A DNA stretch of 64,000 nt, taken from assembly GCF_000711895.1 (NCBI RefSeq), contig NZ_JONO01000007.1:1-64000 (forward strand). The letters are read 5' to 3'. Of this stretch, positions 1 through 12,200 are shown piece after piece; position 1 is the stretch's first letter, and every line of letters begins with the position of its first letter. The notes under the pieces are model-generated. The model saw only the letters and a list, made by a program, of their open reading frames with translations. It was not told where the DNA came from and made no database searches. A program made the translations under genes and the position numbers. The stretch is from Photorhabdus australis DSM 17609 (GTDB taxonomy: Bacteria > Pseudomonadota > Gammaproteobacteria > Enterobacterales > Enterobacteriaceae).

Positions 1-120
1 TCATCTTTCAAGTTGCCTCTTTGTTGGCTGCACTCACTCACCCCGGTCACATAGTTTGCTATGCTCCCGGGGATTCGCTCCCTTGCCGTCGCGATTCATC
101 TTGAAATCCATAGGGTATAT
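1..120 (+). repeat. ERIC element, cut by window start
   Basis: Begins with 'tcatctttcaagttgcc' and ends with 'ttgaaatccatagggtatat', the two ends shared with the other ERIC copies at 1226, 22023, 27711 and 36722. The interior carries the ERIC landmarks 'ttggctgcactcactcacccc' (split here only as a description of the motif) and 'cgctcccttgccgtcgcga'. The first few bases of the left end lie outside the window. Confidence 0.85.
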
Positions 121-1225
121 AACCATAATAAATGGTTTCGGCTGTCATGGTATTCCCTAAACTTTTAGCATTGTCTCGAACATAATGTGACACCATTTAA
201 AAAACTCCAACCGATGAACGACAGCCATTCGTTAAGAGTAGAGCCAACAAACATCGGCATTTCCATGATTACAATACAATTAAAATAACAGGTCCTTACC
301 TATGTCTTTAAATTCTGTGATGATAAGACATAAAAACAATTCATTACTTTGCTAAATTATTTTGATAATCAGATTTTTTCGACAAGCTCTTCATTATAGG
401 CATTTTTATGTTTAACCAAGACATAGCTTCAATAATAACACGTATTATACCAATTGGACTTGAGACTTTATGCTCACATTAGAATTCATTATATTTTGTG
501 ATGAATATCAATAATCACCTCCTCATATCAAACAATAGATAAAACGGAATTGACGAAATAATCCAGCATCAATCCTGAGATTTTATTAAAATTCAATTTA
601 TTATCTCCTATGTTTTATCATAAAAAAAACTGTAGTAATGCGGGAATGATCACAAAAAGGGCACCAAAAATCTTAACTATATGATTATTATGAAGTTATC
701 ATCCCAGACACACTGATACTATAATGCAATTAATAGGATATCAACATATAAAAACATATTTCATAACCTTTTGAATATATTATTAATCATTCAAATAGTA
801 AATTAAAAAAATGATAAAAAGAAATATAATTTCTAAAATGTCGATTTGAACAAACTTATCTCTCTGTTATATATAAGTTATTTCCATAAACAATAGAATT
901 AATTACAGAGTTCATTTTCATACTTCGATAAATGATGAATTAATGATTAATTCATGCAATTATTTCCATTTCAGATGTTCTTTATTATTCTAAACAACAA
1001 AGTCTGTAACGGACAGCTCCCTTTGTTTAGCCATGGTTTTCTGTGATATGCCACTCATACATCATCAATAATAACTGAATACATCTTCAAGTCGGTTATC
1101 TGAATGGCAAGTTATATCAGTGCCCAGTGCACGAGTTACAACAATTGCGTGGCAAACATACCTGCTGGCAAGGTATCGCCAGTGCTACTCCGTCCCTAAA
1201 CATCTCCAGCGACGAGCTAATAGTG
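121..1225. other. AT-rich gene-free region
   Basis: No ORF with a ribosome binding site or recognisable protein family. Strongly AT-rich, except for a short GC-richer patch at about 1105-1225 whose six-frame translations resemble nothing I recognise. The two short ORFs starting at 1120 and 1127 run into the adjacent ERIC and are not credible genes. Confidence 0.5.
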
Positions 1226-1350
1226 TATACCCGTCATCTTTCAAGTTGCTTCTTTGTTGGCTGCGCTCACTCACCCCGGTCACAGTTCTCTATGCTCCCG
1301 GAGATTCGCTCCCTTGCCGTCGCGATGCATATTGAAATCTATTGGGTATA
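1226..1350 (+). repeat. ERIC element, full length
   Basis: A 125-bp copy running from 'tatacccgtcatctttcaag' to 'ttgaaatctattgggtata'. Its ends are imperfect inverted repeats, and the interior contains 'ggctgcgctcactcacccc' and 'gctcccttgccgtcgcgatg', as in ERIC/IRU elements. Same orientation as the copy at the window start, so the two enclose about 1.1 kb in direct orientation. Confidence 0.9.
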
Positions 1351-2341
1351 GTATTTCTCTAATCATAAGATAAATATTTGATTCACCTATTTTGCCAATC
1401 AGTTAATTTACTTTGATTGCTTATAATTAAATTTTTCGAAATTAATGCAGAGTAGAATTAGAATATAATAATTATATAAACAGAAATACACATTAATAAT
1501 AAATTACATCGTTCGCCTTAATTACGTATTTTTATGATTGGATATAACCCCAAAAAACAGATAATGTATAGCAGTATCTTTTATTAAGTTAAGTTATTGA
1601 AAAAATTAATAATTACAAGTTTCTTTAAAATATATTAGTTGTCATTAAACATATAATGTTCAGTATCATTACCCAAACTTCTTATTATAATTACCCTATT
1701 ATTCATAGGATTTAATGAGTATCGTATCGTTCCTATAATAATTAGACAAAGATTGTCCCAATAAAAAATTAGCATGAAAAATTAAATCCATGTTTTATTA
1801 TTAAGATGGAAGAAATTGATAGACATTTACAAAATTAGCAATCCATTTATATTCAAGCAACACAACAGCCTGAATTTTATTACTGATAAGTCTTTACTCG
1901 CTGAATGGGTACTGAATAGTCCATTAATTTCCCAGGTTAATGATTAACCAAAGTTAAAATCAATTAAATTTAATATGATGTTCTAATACCCCTGCTATAA
2001 TGTAAAATTTTTTTTCCAAATGAAAAATAAAAACCCGAGTTGACATTGTATATTCCACGATCTATTTTCTGTTTGAATTTTAGTAAAAACATGATGGCGG
2101 ATGGTAAACAACTCCAACTAAAACTAACCTATTGATATTCCTACTCTTGACTCAGTAATACATACCTTTAATTTTTCAAAATTAAAGAAACATAAAACAT
2201 ATTCTTACAGGTGTTTTCTCAAATCATAAAATATAACTAAATAATTTTTTGATTTAATTAGTATTAACGAGTTCTTCCTAAGATATCGTCATTAATTCAA
2301 TACGATGTCATTTTAGTTCACCCTAATAAAGAGATATTACA
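1351..2341. other. AT-rich leader region upstream of glb operon
   Basis: About 1 kb with no supported gene. It must hold the promoter of the glb operon, but I cannot single out -35/-10 boxes in so AT-rich a sequence. 'aaagagatatt' just before 2342 supplies a modest ribosome binding site for glbB. Confidence 0.5.
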
Positions 2342-3160
2342 ATGGGCTGGAATACATTTACTCACGCACCAGATAGTTACCATCTTGCTGTCGCTCATAT
2401 TCGTAATAGCTTGCAGCAGCAAGGTTTTGCTACTTTCAATGCCGCTGATCTTGACCTTTCTGACAGTGAAAAAATCGATCTTATCTCTCTGTGTGAATTA
2501 TCGAAGTCATTGCCGTTAGATCGATTTGGTGAAAGCGGTCGTCATCGCAGTTACTGTGAAGGGACGTGGAACTATGAAACAGAAGCTATTGATTGGAAAA
2601 CAGGTTATCAGCAGTCCGATGGTAGCATAGAGATGGATTATCATCAGGGAAGTGAATATCAACCTGAATTTGGTGGTGTGGTACGCAAATTCCTGCGCAT
2701 GCCTGATGAAATACTTAATAAAGGACTACTTAATAAACTCATTTGGCACGATCTGAGTCTAACTGGCATGGCGGAACATTATTCCCGTTTGCGGTGTGGT
2801 GTGCATCTGATCAGAATGCAGGCACTACCTGGCAAACCAGCAAAGATTACTCCTAACTGTTTTCATCGTGACGGTCAGCCATTTACCGCTGTGCATTTGA
2901 TTGAACGTTACAATGTCGAAGGCGGTGCAACACATATCGCGCCGCCTTCTTATGCGAATTACCAAATTGAACAAGTACCTGCCCATGAAATAACTCGCTT
3001 TCTCCTTAATGATCCCCTTGATAGCTATATCATCGATGATGCAGCGATTTGTCATTACATCAATCCCGTAACTTGCGATGAAAACGCCGATGTTGGGGCC
3101 CGTACTATCATTCTGATTGATTTCACCCCGTTAGAACAGAGTGACTCGTGTTCTCAGTAG
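2342..3160 (+). CDS. glbB: 2OG-Fe(II) dioxygenase, probable L-lysine 4-hydroxylase (GlbB-like)
   Basis: A 272-aa protein of the 2OG-Fe_Oxy_2 type related to free amino-acid hydroxylases such as Bacillus isoleucine dioxygenase. The iron triad is visible as H175-x-D177 (in FHRDGQPF) and the distal H238 (in AICHYINP). R254 (in GARTIILIDF) is placed to bind the 2-oxoglutarate carboxylate. In the glidobactin pathway GlbB hydroxylates L-lysine at C4 before activation. Here the gene is first in the operon, 92 bp before an NRPS whose first adenylation domain has a basic-amino-acid code, which fits that role. No signal peptide, so cytoplasmic. The family is clear; the lysine substrate is inferred from the cluster and not from the protein alone. 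Confidence 0.85.
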   Translation: MGWNTFTHAPDSYHLAVAHIRNSLQQQGFATFNAADLDLSDSEKIDLISLCELSKSLPLDRFGESGRHRSYCEGTWNYETEAIDWKTGYQQSDGSIEMDYHQGSEYQPEFGGVVRKFLRMPDEILNKGLLNKLIWHDLSLTGMAEHYSRLRCGVHLIRMQALPGKPAKITPNCFHRDGQPFTAVHLIERYNVEGGATHIAPPSYANYQIEQVPAHEITRFLLNDPLDSYIIDDAAICHYINPVTCDENADVGARTIILIDFTPLEQSDSCSQ

Positions 3161-3252
3161 CGCTTTTGCCATGAAAGTATTGATAACTTTGAGTGATAGT
3201 TTTTACGGCAATCACTTAGCTGCAAAAATCCTTTTATCTTAGGAAGAATTTT

Positions 3253-6200
3253 GTGAGTAATTATTCAAACACCTTATCGAATGTTCCACTCTTATTACCA
3301 ACGTCGGCTCAACACAGACTATGGCTTATCAGCCAAGGAAATATGGATTCAGCATTATATAACGTGCCATTTTCGCTACGTATGCATGGTACGTTAGATA
3401 AAGAAGCGCTTGAACAAACGATTATTTTTATGATTGAGCGCCATCCGGTATTACGTTCACAATTTCATATTCTCAATGGCGAATTACAGATAACATTGAA
3501 TTCTCAGTGGCCTGAATTACGCATCAGCGATCTCAGCAATTATTCCCCAGAGGAGCGCGAAACCAAAATACAGTCAATCTGTGATAATGAAGTCAGATAT
3601 TGTTTTAATCTCAGTAGTGATTTGCCCTTTCGCTGTTTATTGCTGCGTCGGCAAAAAAACGATCATCAGTTGATATTTACTCTTCATCATATTGTATTTG
3701 ATGATTGGTCTACTCACGTTTTTCTTAATGATTTTAGCCATGCCTATAATCGATATAAAACAGGTCAACAACCCAATTTGGCGACGATTACCTACCCGCA
3801 TGTCAGCAACTCTGTAACAAATATTCATATGAATAGCCCCCATCGGCAACGCTTACGCGATTATTGGGGAAAACAGCTGGCAGAATTGCCTGAACTGCAT
3901 AAATTACCTACAGATCGGCCACGGTTATTGGAACAACGGGGACGTGGTACGGTATATCAGAAGTCACTTCCTTTATCTCTCGTTGGACGTATTGCTAAAA
4001 TCTGCCAACGTTATGGATTGACACCTTATATGGTGGCGATTTCCGCTTTTGCCGTATTGCTGAATCGCTATTCACACGATAACGACATCGTTATTGGTAG
4101 CCCATTTGCGAATCGTCATAATATTGATGAGCATGTCCGCCTTGGCTTTTTTATCAATTTGTTACCGTTGCGTTTTCGCTTTAACGACGGGATAAGTTTC
4201 AGTGAGCTATTAGCCCAAGCGCGCGATATATTGCTTGACGCATATGAAAATGCTGATTTGCCGTTTGATGAAATTGTTGATGTGGTACAGCCCCTGCGTT
4301 CTCTGAGTCATCCCCCTGTTTTTCAGATCATGTTTGATTATTTGAAGAGTCCGGGGCAAGCATTGCAACTGGATGGGTTGGAGACGGAAGTACAATTTAT
4401 CCATTCTGGTACGGCTAAATATGATTTGACGTTATCGATAGAAGAATCCCCGAATTCTCTATTCTGTCTGGTGGAATTTGACACCGATTTGTTTGATAAC
4501 CTCACCATTACTCGCATGGTGAATCACTATGAGAAATTGTTAGATAGCTTGTTAAGTGAGCCTGAGCAGTCTGTCGCCAAATGTAGCATATTGCCGCCAG
4601 AAGAGCTGGAAATGCTGGCTCGCTTCTCCCGTCCAACAGAACCGCTGCCGGTATTGGAATTTATTTCGGTAGCTGAACGCATCAAGTCACAGGTGCGTAA
4701 TCATCCAGACGCACGAGCTATTGTTTGGCGTGATCAACGTTTCACCTACGCTCAACTGGACGAGTATGCACAATGCCTGCTCGCGAAGATGCGCCAGTGT
4801 GGCGTTAAACCGGGTAGCCGGGTTGCAGTATTTATGAGCTACCGGCCAGAAATTATCATCTCTTTTTACGCTATTCTCTCTGCCGGTGCGGTTTATGTGC
4901 CGTTGTCCCCCTCTGATCCTCGCTTCGCCGATAAGATAAATGATGCACAGCCAGTACTGATCCTCACCAGTGAGCAGGATGCGGTTGGTTTGCTTGATTT
5001 TCGTGCCATCGTGCTGGAAGTTGACGGGCTGTTTCGTCAACCAGCCCCGCGGGATGTGCAACCCATCTGGCCAGTTCAGGAGAGCGATTCCGCCTATATT
5101 ATTTACACTTCTGGCTCAACAGGTAATCCAAAAGGAGTGGAGGTAAGCCACGGTAGTCTGCATGCATCGTATCATGCCTGGTGCCATGACTATCGTTTCA
5201 CCCAACCCGGTGAGCCAGTATCGCTACAACTTGCCGCACCGATTTTCGATCTCAGTATAGGGGATTTCAGTCGTACTCTGGGCTGTGGTGGATGCTTGGT
5301 GATGTGTCCACGTGAATGGTTGCTAGATGCACCTGAAATGCACCGCTTGATGATAAACGAAGGGGTGACCTTCGGTGATTTTCCTCCTGTGGTGCTGCGT
5401 CAATTAATTCAGTTCTGTCAGGATAATGGGAAACGCTTAGATGGATTATCAACACTGGTGTGTGGAGCTGATGTCTGGTTCGGTCATGAGCTGCATGCGG
5501 CGCAAGCGCTTTGCCGCCCCGATGCACGTATCCTTGGTTCTTACGGTGTAACCGAAGCCACCATTGACAGCACTGTTTTTGACCCGGAAACACATCCATT
5601 GGAAGCCGGACGAGTGATTCCATTGGGCAGACCGCTGGCTAGCTGTGAACTGTTCATTGTTGATAAACACCTGCAACAAGTGCCGATTGGCGTCAATGGT
5701 GAATTGTTGATTGCCGGTGTCACCGTAGCAAAAGGATATCTCAATAATCCTCAACTCACAGCAGAGAAATTTATCACCGGCAAATTCGATAGCCAGGGCC
5801 GTTTTGTGGTAGATGCTAGTGGTACGCGTTTTTATCGCACCTCAGATATTTGCTGTTTCCTGGCTGACGGCACTATTGATTTCATGGGACGCAGTGATCA
5901 TCAGGTTAAAATTCGCGGTTTTCGCGTCGAATTAGGCGAGGTGGAGAGTGCGTTACTGGAACACGCAGATGTGCACCAATGTGCGGTTGTCGCCAGTAAT
6001 GATAGTACAAATAATAAAGTGTTGGTCGCCTATGTTGTGTCATCCGCTGATACTGACAAGTTACGTGGTTATTTGTCCCTGCGGCTACCCGGCCATATGA
6101 TGCCACGTGCTTTCGTGTTTCTCGATAAATTACCTACCACCCCCAACGGGAAGGTTGATCGCAAGCGCTTGCAGGTTCCAGATTTTTCACTACCAGAAAA

Positions 6201-9200
6201 TCAGGAATCTATGACAGAACCCACTAACGCCTGTGAAGAACAACTATTGGCGTTATGGAGAACGGCGTTAGGGGTTCAAGTCATCAGTACGGAAGATAAT
6301 TTCTTCTATTGTGGGGGCAATTCATTAATTGCTGCCAACCTGATTACACAGATCAATAAGACATTTGGTGTTCAGCTTAAGCTTTCCGCTATTTTCAATC
6401 ATCCGACTATCGTCGGGTTGGCCTCGTTACTGAACAATATTAAAAAGGGCAGTGTTGAAAAGGACAGCGCGGAACAGCGTGTTACTGTGCCGCACGTTTC
6501 GCAGGTCAGTAATTTACTCTCATTCGGTCAGCGCAGTTTGTGGTTGATTGCGATGCAACGGCCGGATGATTGCAGTTACAACGTGCCTTTTACATTGCGT
6601 CTGCATGGTAATCTGCATTTTAGTGCGTTAATGCAGGCATTGAATGACGTGGTACAACGCCATGATGTATTGCGTACCACATTCTCCAGTCAAGTCAGCA
6701 AAGTAAGCGGGCCGGATGGCACATCCAGTTTTGAACCCAGTTATCAGGTTGCGTCTGAATTAACGCTACCTCTGCATCAACAAAATATCTCCGGCGGTGA
6801 GTCTGCGCTGGCATCGAAGTTGCGGGAAGAAGTAATGGCAAGTTTCGATCTCGCCAATGGGCCACTCATCCGAGCGGTACTGTTTAAGCTGTCCCCGCAA
6901 GAGCACGTGCTTTGTATTACTCTGCATCACATTATTTCCGATGGTCGTTCGCTGGCAATACTTTTTGATGAGTTACGGCACTGCTATCAGGCACGTCTGG
7001 CAAGTAAAGCCCCCACGCTGCCCATGCTGGAAGCAAACTATGGGCATTTCATTAGCTGGCAACGCACTCGACAGGCTGAACCGGCGGTACAACAACAGCT
7101 TCATTTCTGGCGTCAACAATTGGCGGATGCGCCAGTTACTCTGATACTGAATGATATGACTGCACCCACTGACGAGGCGGCGGCAATAAGTTGTGTTATT
7201 CCCCACGAGTATGTTGAAGGTGTAGAGAAACTGGCTCGTGAACAGAACTGTACACCGTTTATGGTCTGGTTGAGTTTGTTCGCACTCCTGTTGCGTCAGC
7301 AAAGTAATGAGCAAGATCTTATCGTCGGCACACCGGTGTCACTGCGCACCATACCTGCATGGGATGCGCTGATTGGCTACTTTGCTAATACTTTGCCGGT
7401 ACGTATCAATAGCCGTGAGTTGCACACTTTTCAACAACTATTAATGCATACGCGACAAGTTAGTCTCGACATCCTTGAAAATCGTGATTTGCCGTTCGAT
7501 TATTTGGTACAAACCCTGAATTTGCCTCGTGTGACAGGTAAGAATCCTGTTTTCCAAACTATTTTTTCCTGTGAACTGGATCAGCCAAACGATGAAACAT
7601 TCGGGGACATGAAGGTTTCAGACGTCGAGTTAGGGGACTATCGCGCCAAAATTGATTTGGAGCTGGCTATTAACCGTATGAATGGTCAGGTTTACGCTCA
7701 CTTTATGGCAATGCCGGGAGTGTTATCTGCCGTCACTCTGGGACGGATAAGTAAGCATTTGCTAGCTATGTTGCCGCAAATCATTGAAAAACCAGATACA
7801 ACATTGGCTGATTTGTTGACGGTTACGGTTAATGCTGGCAGTAGTACCCAATCAGAACTCGTTGTTGATAAACCACAGGGACTGTTTCAGTTGTTTCAGC
7901 AGAGCCTGTCCCAATATGGCGGACATGTGGCGCTGGAAAGTGATGAGTTGAGTCTGAGTTATCAGCAACTTGATACATTGACGGCATATGTGGCACAGCA
8001 ACTACAACAAGCAGGTGTAGGTCGTGGTGATCGAATTGGCATTCTGATGGGGCACCATCCACATAATGTCACGGCAATGCTGGCAATTAACCGGATTGGT
8101 GCGGTATTTGTGCCACTAGCTCCTGATAACGCCGAACCAACAAATCGGTATGTAATTGATAACGCAGAAATAAAAGCGATCTTGTGCCGAAATGAAACAG
8201 CGCCTTTGTGTCAACGTTTTGGGCTGATGGCAATTAATATCGATGAGTTAGATATAGCCTATGCACCCTATATAGCTATGGCAGCTATCTGCCAGCCAGA
8301 CGACTGTGCTTACGTTATTTACACGTCGGGATCGACGGGTAAACCAAAAGGCGTCGCGGTCTCCCACCGCAGTGTTTGCCATAACATTCTGGCCATCCGC
8401 GATGAGCTGAGGCTTGAACCTTCCTCTCGCATAGTGCAGTACTCTTCGCCAGTGTTTGATGTGATGTTGGGAGAAATTTTTCCCGCGCTTGCAGCAGGTG
8501 CTTGCGTGGTCTTCGGTAAGAAACAGCAACTACTACCTGGCCGTAATCTGACAGAGTGGCTGGCACATAAACAGATTACGCATATGTGGATTGTACCTTC
8601 TGCGTTGGCGATAGTGCCGTTAGTACCGCTGCCTAATCTCCAGGTACTTATCGTAACTGGTGAGCCTTGTATGCCCGAAGTCGCCCAGCGTTGGTCTGTA
8701 GGGCGCAGGTTGATGAATGGATACGGCCCTACTGAATGTGCGATTGTGGTATCCCTTACCGATTATCATGCCGCAGGCCAAAATCTGGTGCTGCGTCCAA
8801 TGGGCGATGTTCGCTTCTATCTGCTTGATGAACAGAGAAAGCCTGTGACATCGGGGGAGCTGGGTGAACTTTATTTAGCGGGAACCTGTGTCGCACAGGG
8901 CTATCTGGGTATGGATGAAAAAACCGCTGAGGTGTTTTTACCCGATAGTTTTGCACCACAATTAAAAGCTCGCATGTACCGTACCGGCGACATTGTGCAC
9001 CAACGCATGGATGGTGCGCTGGAGTTTGTTGGTCGGGTTGACCGTCAGGTAAAAATCCGTGGTCATCGAATTGAACTGAATGCGGTACGTGCCGCCCTAA
9101 GTGCGTTACCGGGTGTACGTCAGGCCGAAGCGCTGGCGATCACCGATAGCCAAGGGAATAAAGAGTTGGCAGGATACATTGTTGGCGAAACCAGCCGCGG

Positions 9201-12200
9201 TGAAATCCTGAACGCATTACGTCAGCAGGTTAGTGAAGTGATGGTACCGACAGCGCTGTTCTTTCTTGATGCTCTACCTACCGGCATGACGGGAAAAGTT
9301 GATCTGAAAGCGTTGGCTGAAATGAAACTGACACGTGCCGGTCAGCATCAATCTTCTTCTTTGCCAGCCCAAAAAATTGTGTCATCACTGAGTCGCGTTG
9401 AGTCTATCTGGCGTGAACTGCTGGAAAGGGATGAGATCGGTTATGACGAAAACTTTTTTGATGCCGGCGGCCACTCACTACGGGTTATGGCGCTATTCCA
9501 GCAATTGAATGAGGCGTTCGGTAGCGGCTTATCTGTTACCGATATTTTCGCTCATCCCACCATTCGACAACAGGCGCAGCTGCTGGACACACTGTCGCAG
9601 CAAAAAACACCCGTTGCGGCCACATTACCGATAATCACTGAAGCGATAGCAACATCAACACTGGATGTCTCAACTCTGGATAGCAACGCCATTGCGATTA
9701 TTGGTATGACTGGCCGCTTCCCACAAGCGCCGGATCTCGACACTTTTTGGCAGCGATTGTTAGCGGGTTACGACGCCAGTGTGGAATTGTCTGACGAAGA
9801 ATTGCTGAAACGTGGTGTCGATCCAGCACTGTTAAGTCACCCGCAGTTTGTCAGACGCGCACGTTTGCTGGAGGGTTGTGCAGAGTTTGACGCACGCTTC
9901 TTTGGTTATTCATCACGTGAAGCACAGGTGATGGACCCACAACAGCGGTTGTTTCTTGAAATGGCATGGGAAACGCTGGAATTATCCGGCTACGGCAATG
10001 ATAGTACACCGCGTTCAGTGGGGGTCTTTGGTAGCAGTGGCTTCAATTATTACCTGTTAGAAAACGTCATGCCAAATAAAGACCGGATGCACCTCGATCC
10101 CGGTCAGTGGCAAATAGGTAATGACAAGGATTTTATCGCCACACGTGCTGCTTACAAACTGAACCTTAGCGGACCAGCTGTCAGTATCGGCACCGCCTGT
10201 TCGTCATCACTCACAGCTATTCACTTTGCCTGCGAAAGCTTACGGCGTGGTGACTGTGACATGGCGCTGGCAGGTGCTGTAGCACTCGACCCACAACAGG
10301 TTGGCTTTGTCCATGTCAGTGGTGGAATTATGTCTCCAGATGGCCTCTGCCGACCATTTGACGCGGCGGCCAATGGTACAGCCAGCGGCAGCGGCGGTGG
10401 AATGATATTACTAAAACGTCTGTCCGCTGCTTTGGAGGATGGCGATACCATCCATGCGGTAATTAAAGGTTCGGCTGTCAATAATGATGGTGCACAAAAG
10501 GTTAGTTACACGGCACCAAGTATTGACGGTCAATCTTCAGTGATTAAAAACGCGCTGCGTAATGCCGGGGTATCGCCCGCCAGCATCAGTTATATCGAAG
10601 CACATGGTACGGCGACCTCTTTAGGTGATCCAATAGAAATACGTGCGCTGACTCAGGCTTTTCTGGAGCAATCTGACAGTGAGATGTTGCCTGTAGGGAG
10701 TTGTGTAATAGGTTCTGTGAAAGGAAATATAGGCCATATTGATGCCGCCGCCGGTATCGCGGGAGTCATCAAAACCGTGTTGGCGCTGCGTCACCAGACT
10801 TTGCCGCCAAGTATTCACTATCATCAACCCAATCCTGCAATCCACTTCGAACAGACTCCATTTTCCGTGATCAATACCGCACGTCCGTGGCCGCAAACCA
10901 GCAAGCCACGTCGGGCCGGTGTAAGTTCTTTCGGCATTGGCGGCACGAATGCGCACCTTATTCTGGAAGAAGCTCCGCGCCAGCAAGATGTCCGTAGATT
11001 AGATGACGAACGCTGGCAGCTGTTGCCGATTTCAGCGAAAACGCCACAAGCGTTGCTTCAACAAGGGGAACGCTTGGCTACAGCACTGACTAGCTGTCAT
11101 GAGCCATTGGCGGATATTGCCGGGACTTTGCAACAAGGACGCAGCGCTTTCAGTGAACGTGCTTTTGTTGTGGGAAAAGATCGGGAGCAATTAATCAATC
11201 AACTACGCCAGCTATCGCCGCAGACGGTTAGTCGCAAACAACAGCATCGGCCAGTGATTTTTATGTTTCCGGGACAAGGCAGTCAGTCTATTGACATGGG
11301 CCAATCGCTCTATCTGTGCGATGGTGTATTCCGCCAGCAATTTGATCGCTGTGCTGAACTGCTACAGCCACACATCAAACTGGATATCAGGCAGTTAATT
11401 TATCCGCAATCGGAACGTGACAATGCTGTCAGCCGGTTAAATGCTACCCGTTATACCCAGCCTGCCCTGTTCACTGTTGAGTATGCGTTGGCCCGCCAGC
11501 TACAAACGTGGGGTATTACCCCTCAAGCAATGATTGGTCACAGCCTCGGTGAACTGGTTGCTGCCTGTGTAGGGGGTATGCTAGAGCTGGAAGATACACT
11601 GGCATTGGTAGCAAATCGTGCTGCAATCATGCAGCGTCAGCCCACAGGGGCAATGCTGGCAGTACAGGCATCATCTGCACGCATGGTTTCACTGGCGCCA
11701 GAGTGTGAATTTGCAGCGATCAACGGGCCTGAACAGTGCGTGATAACCGGCAGCCATGACAATATCGCTGTACTGGAAGAACAATGTAACAAAGCTGATA
11801 TTGCTTGCCGACGGCTAACAACATCACATGCATTTCATAGTTCATTGATGGATGCTGCCGCACAACAGATGCGGGAATTCAGCGCAGGCTTCACACTACA
11901 ATCCGCTACTATTCCGATGATATCCAATATCAGTGGCAGTTGGTTCAGTGAACAGGATCGCGATAATTCTGGTTATTGGGGAGATCATCTGCGTCAACCG
12001 GTACGCTTTCATGATGGTATTCTTACGTTGCTGAACCGTTATGACAATCCAATCCTGCTTGAAGTGGGTCCGGGGAGTGCGCTGACCAGCATGCTGAAAG
12101 ATCTACAGCAGACGGGACAGGCTCAGATACTGACCACGATGCGCCGTACTCATCAGCAGAAATCGGATGAAGAGGTGCTGCTTAATACCATCGGACAGTT

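Noticed and set aside
1120..1351. Two overlapping short ORFs of 71 and 74 codons
   Set aside because: They run through the ERIC at 1226-1350, lack a ribosome binding site and their N-terminal parts match nothing recognisable.
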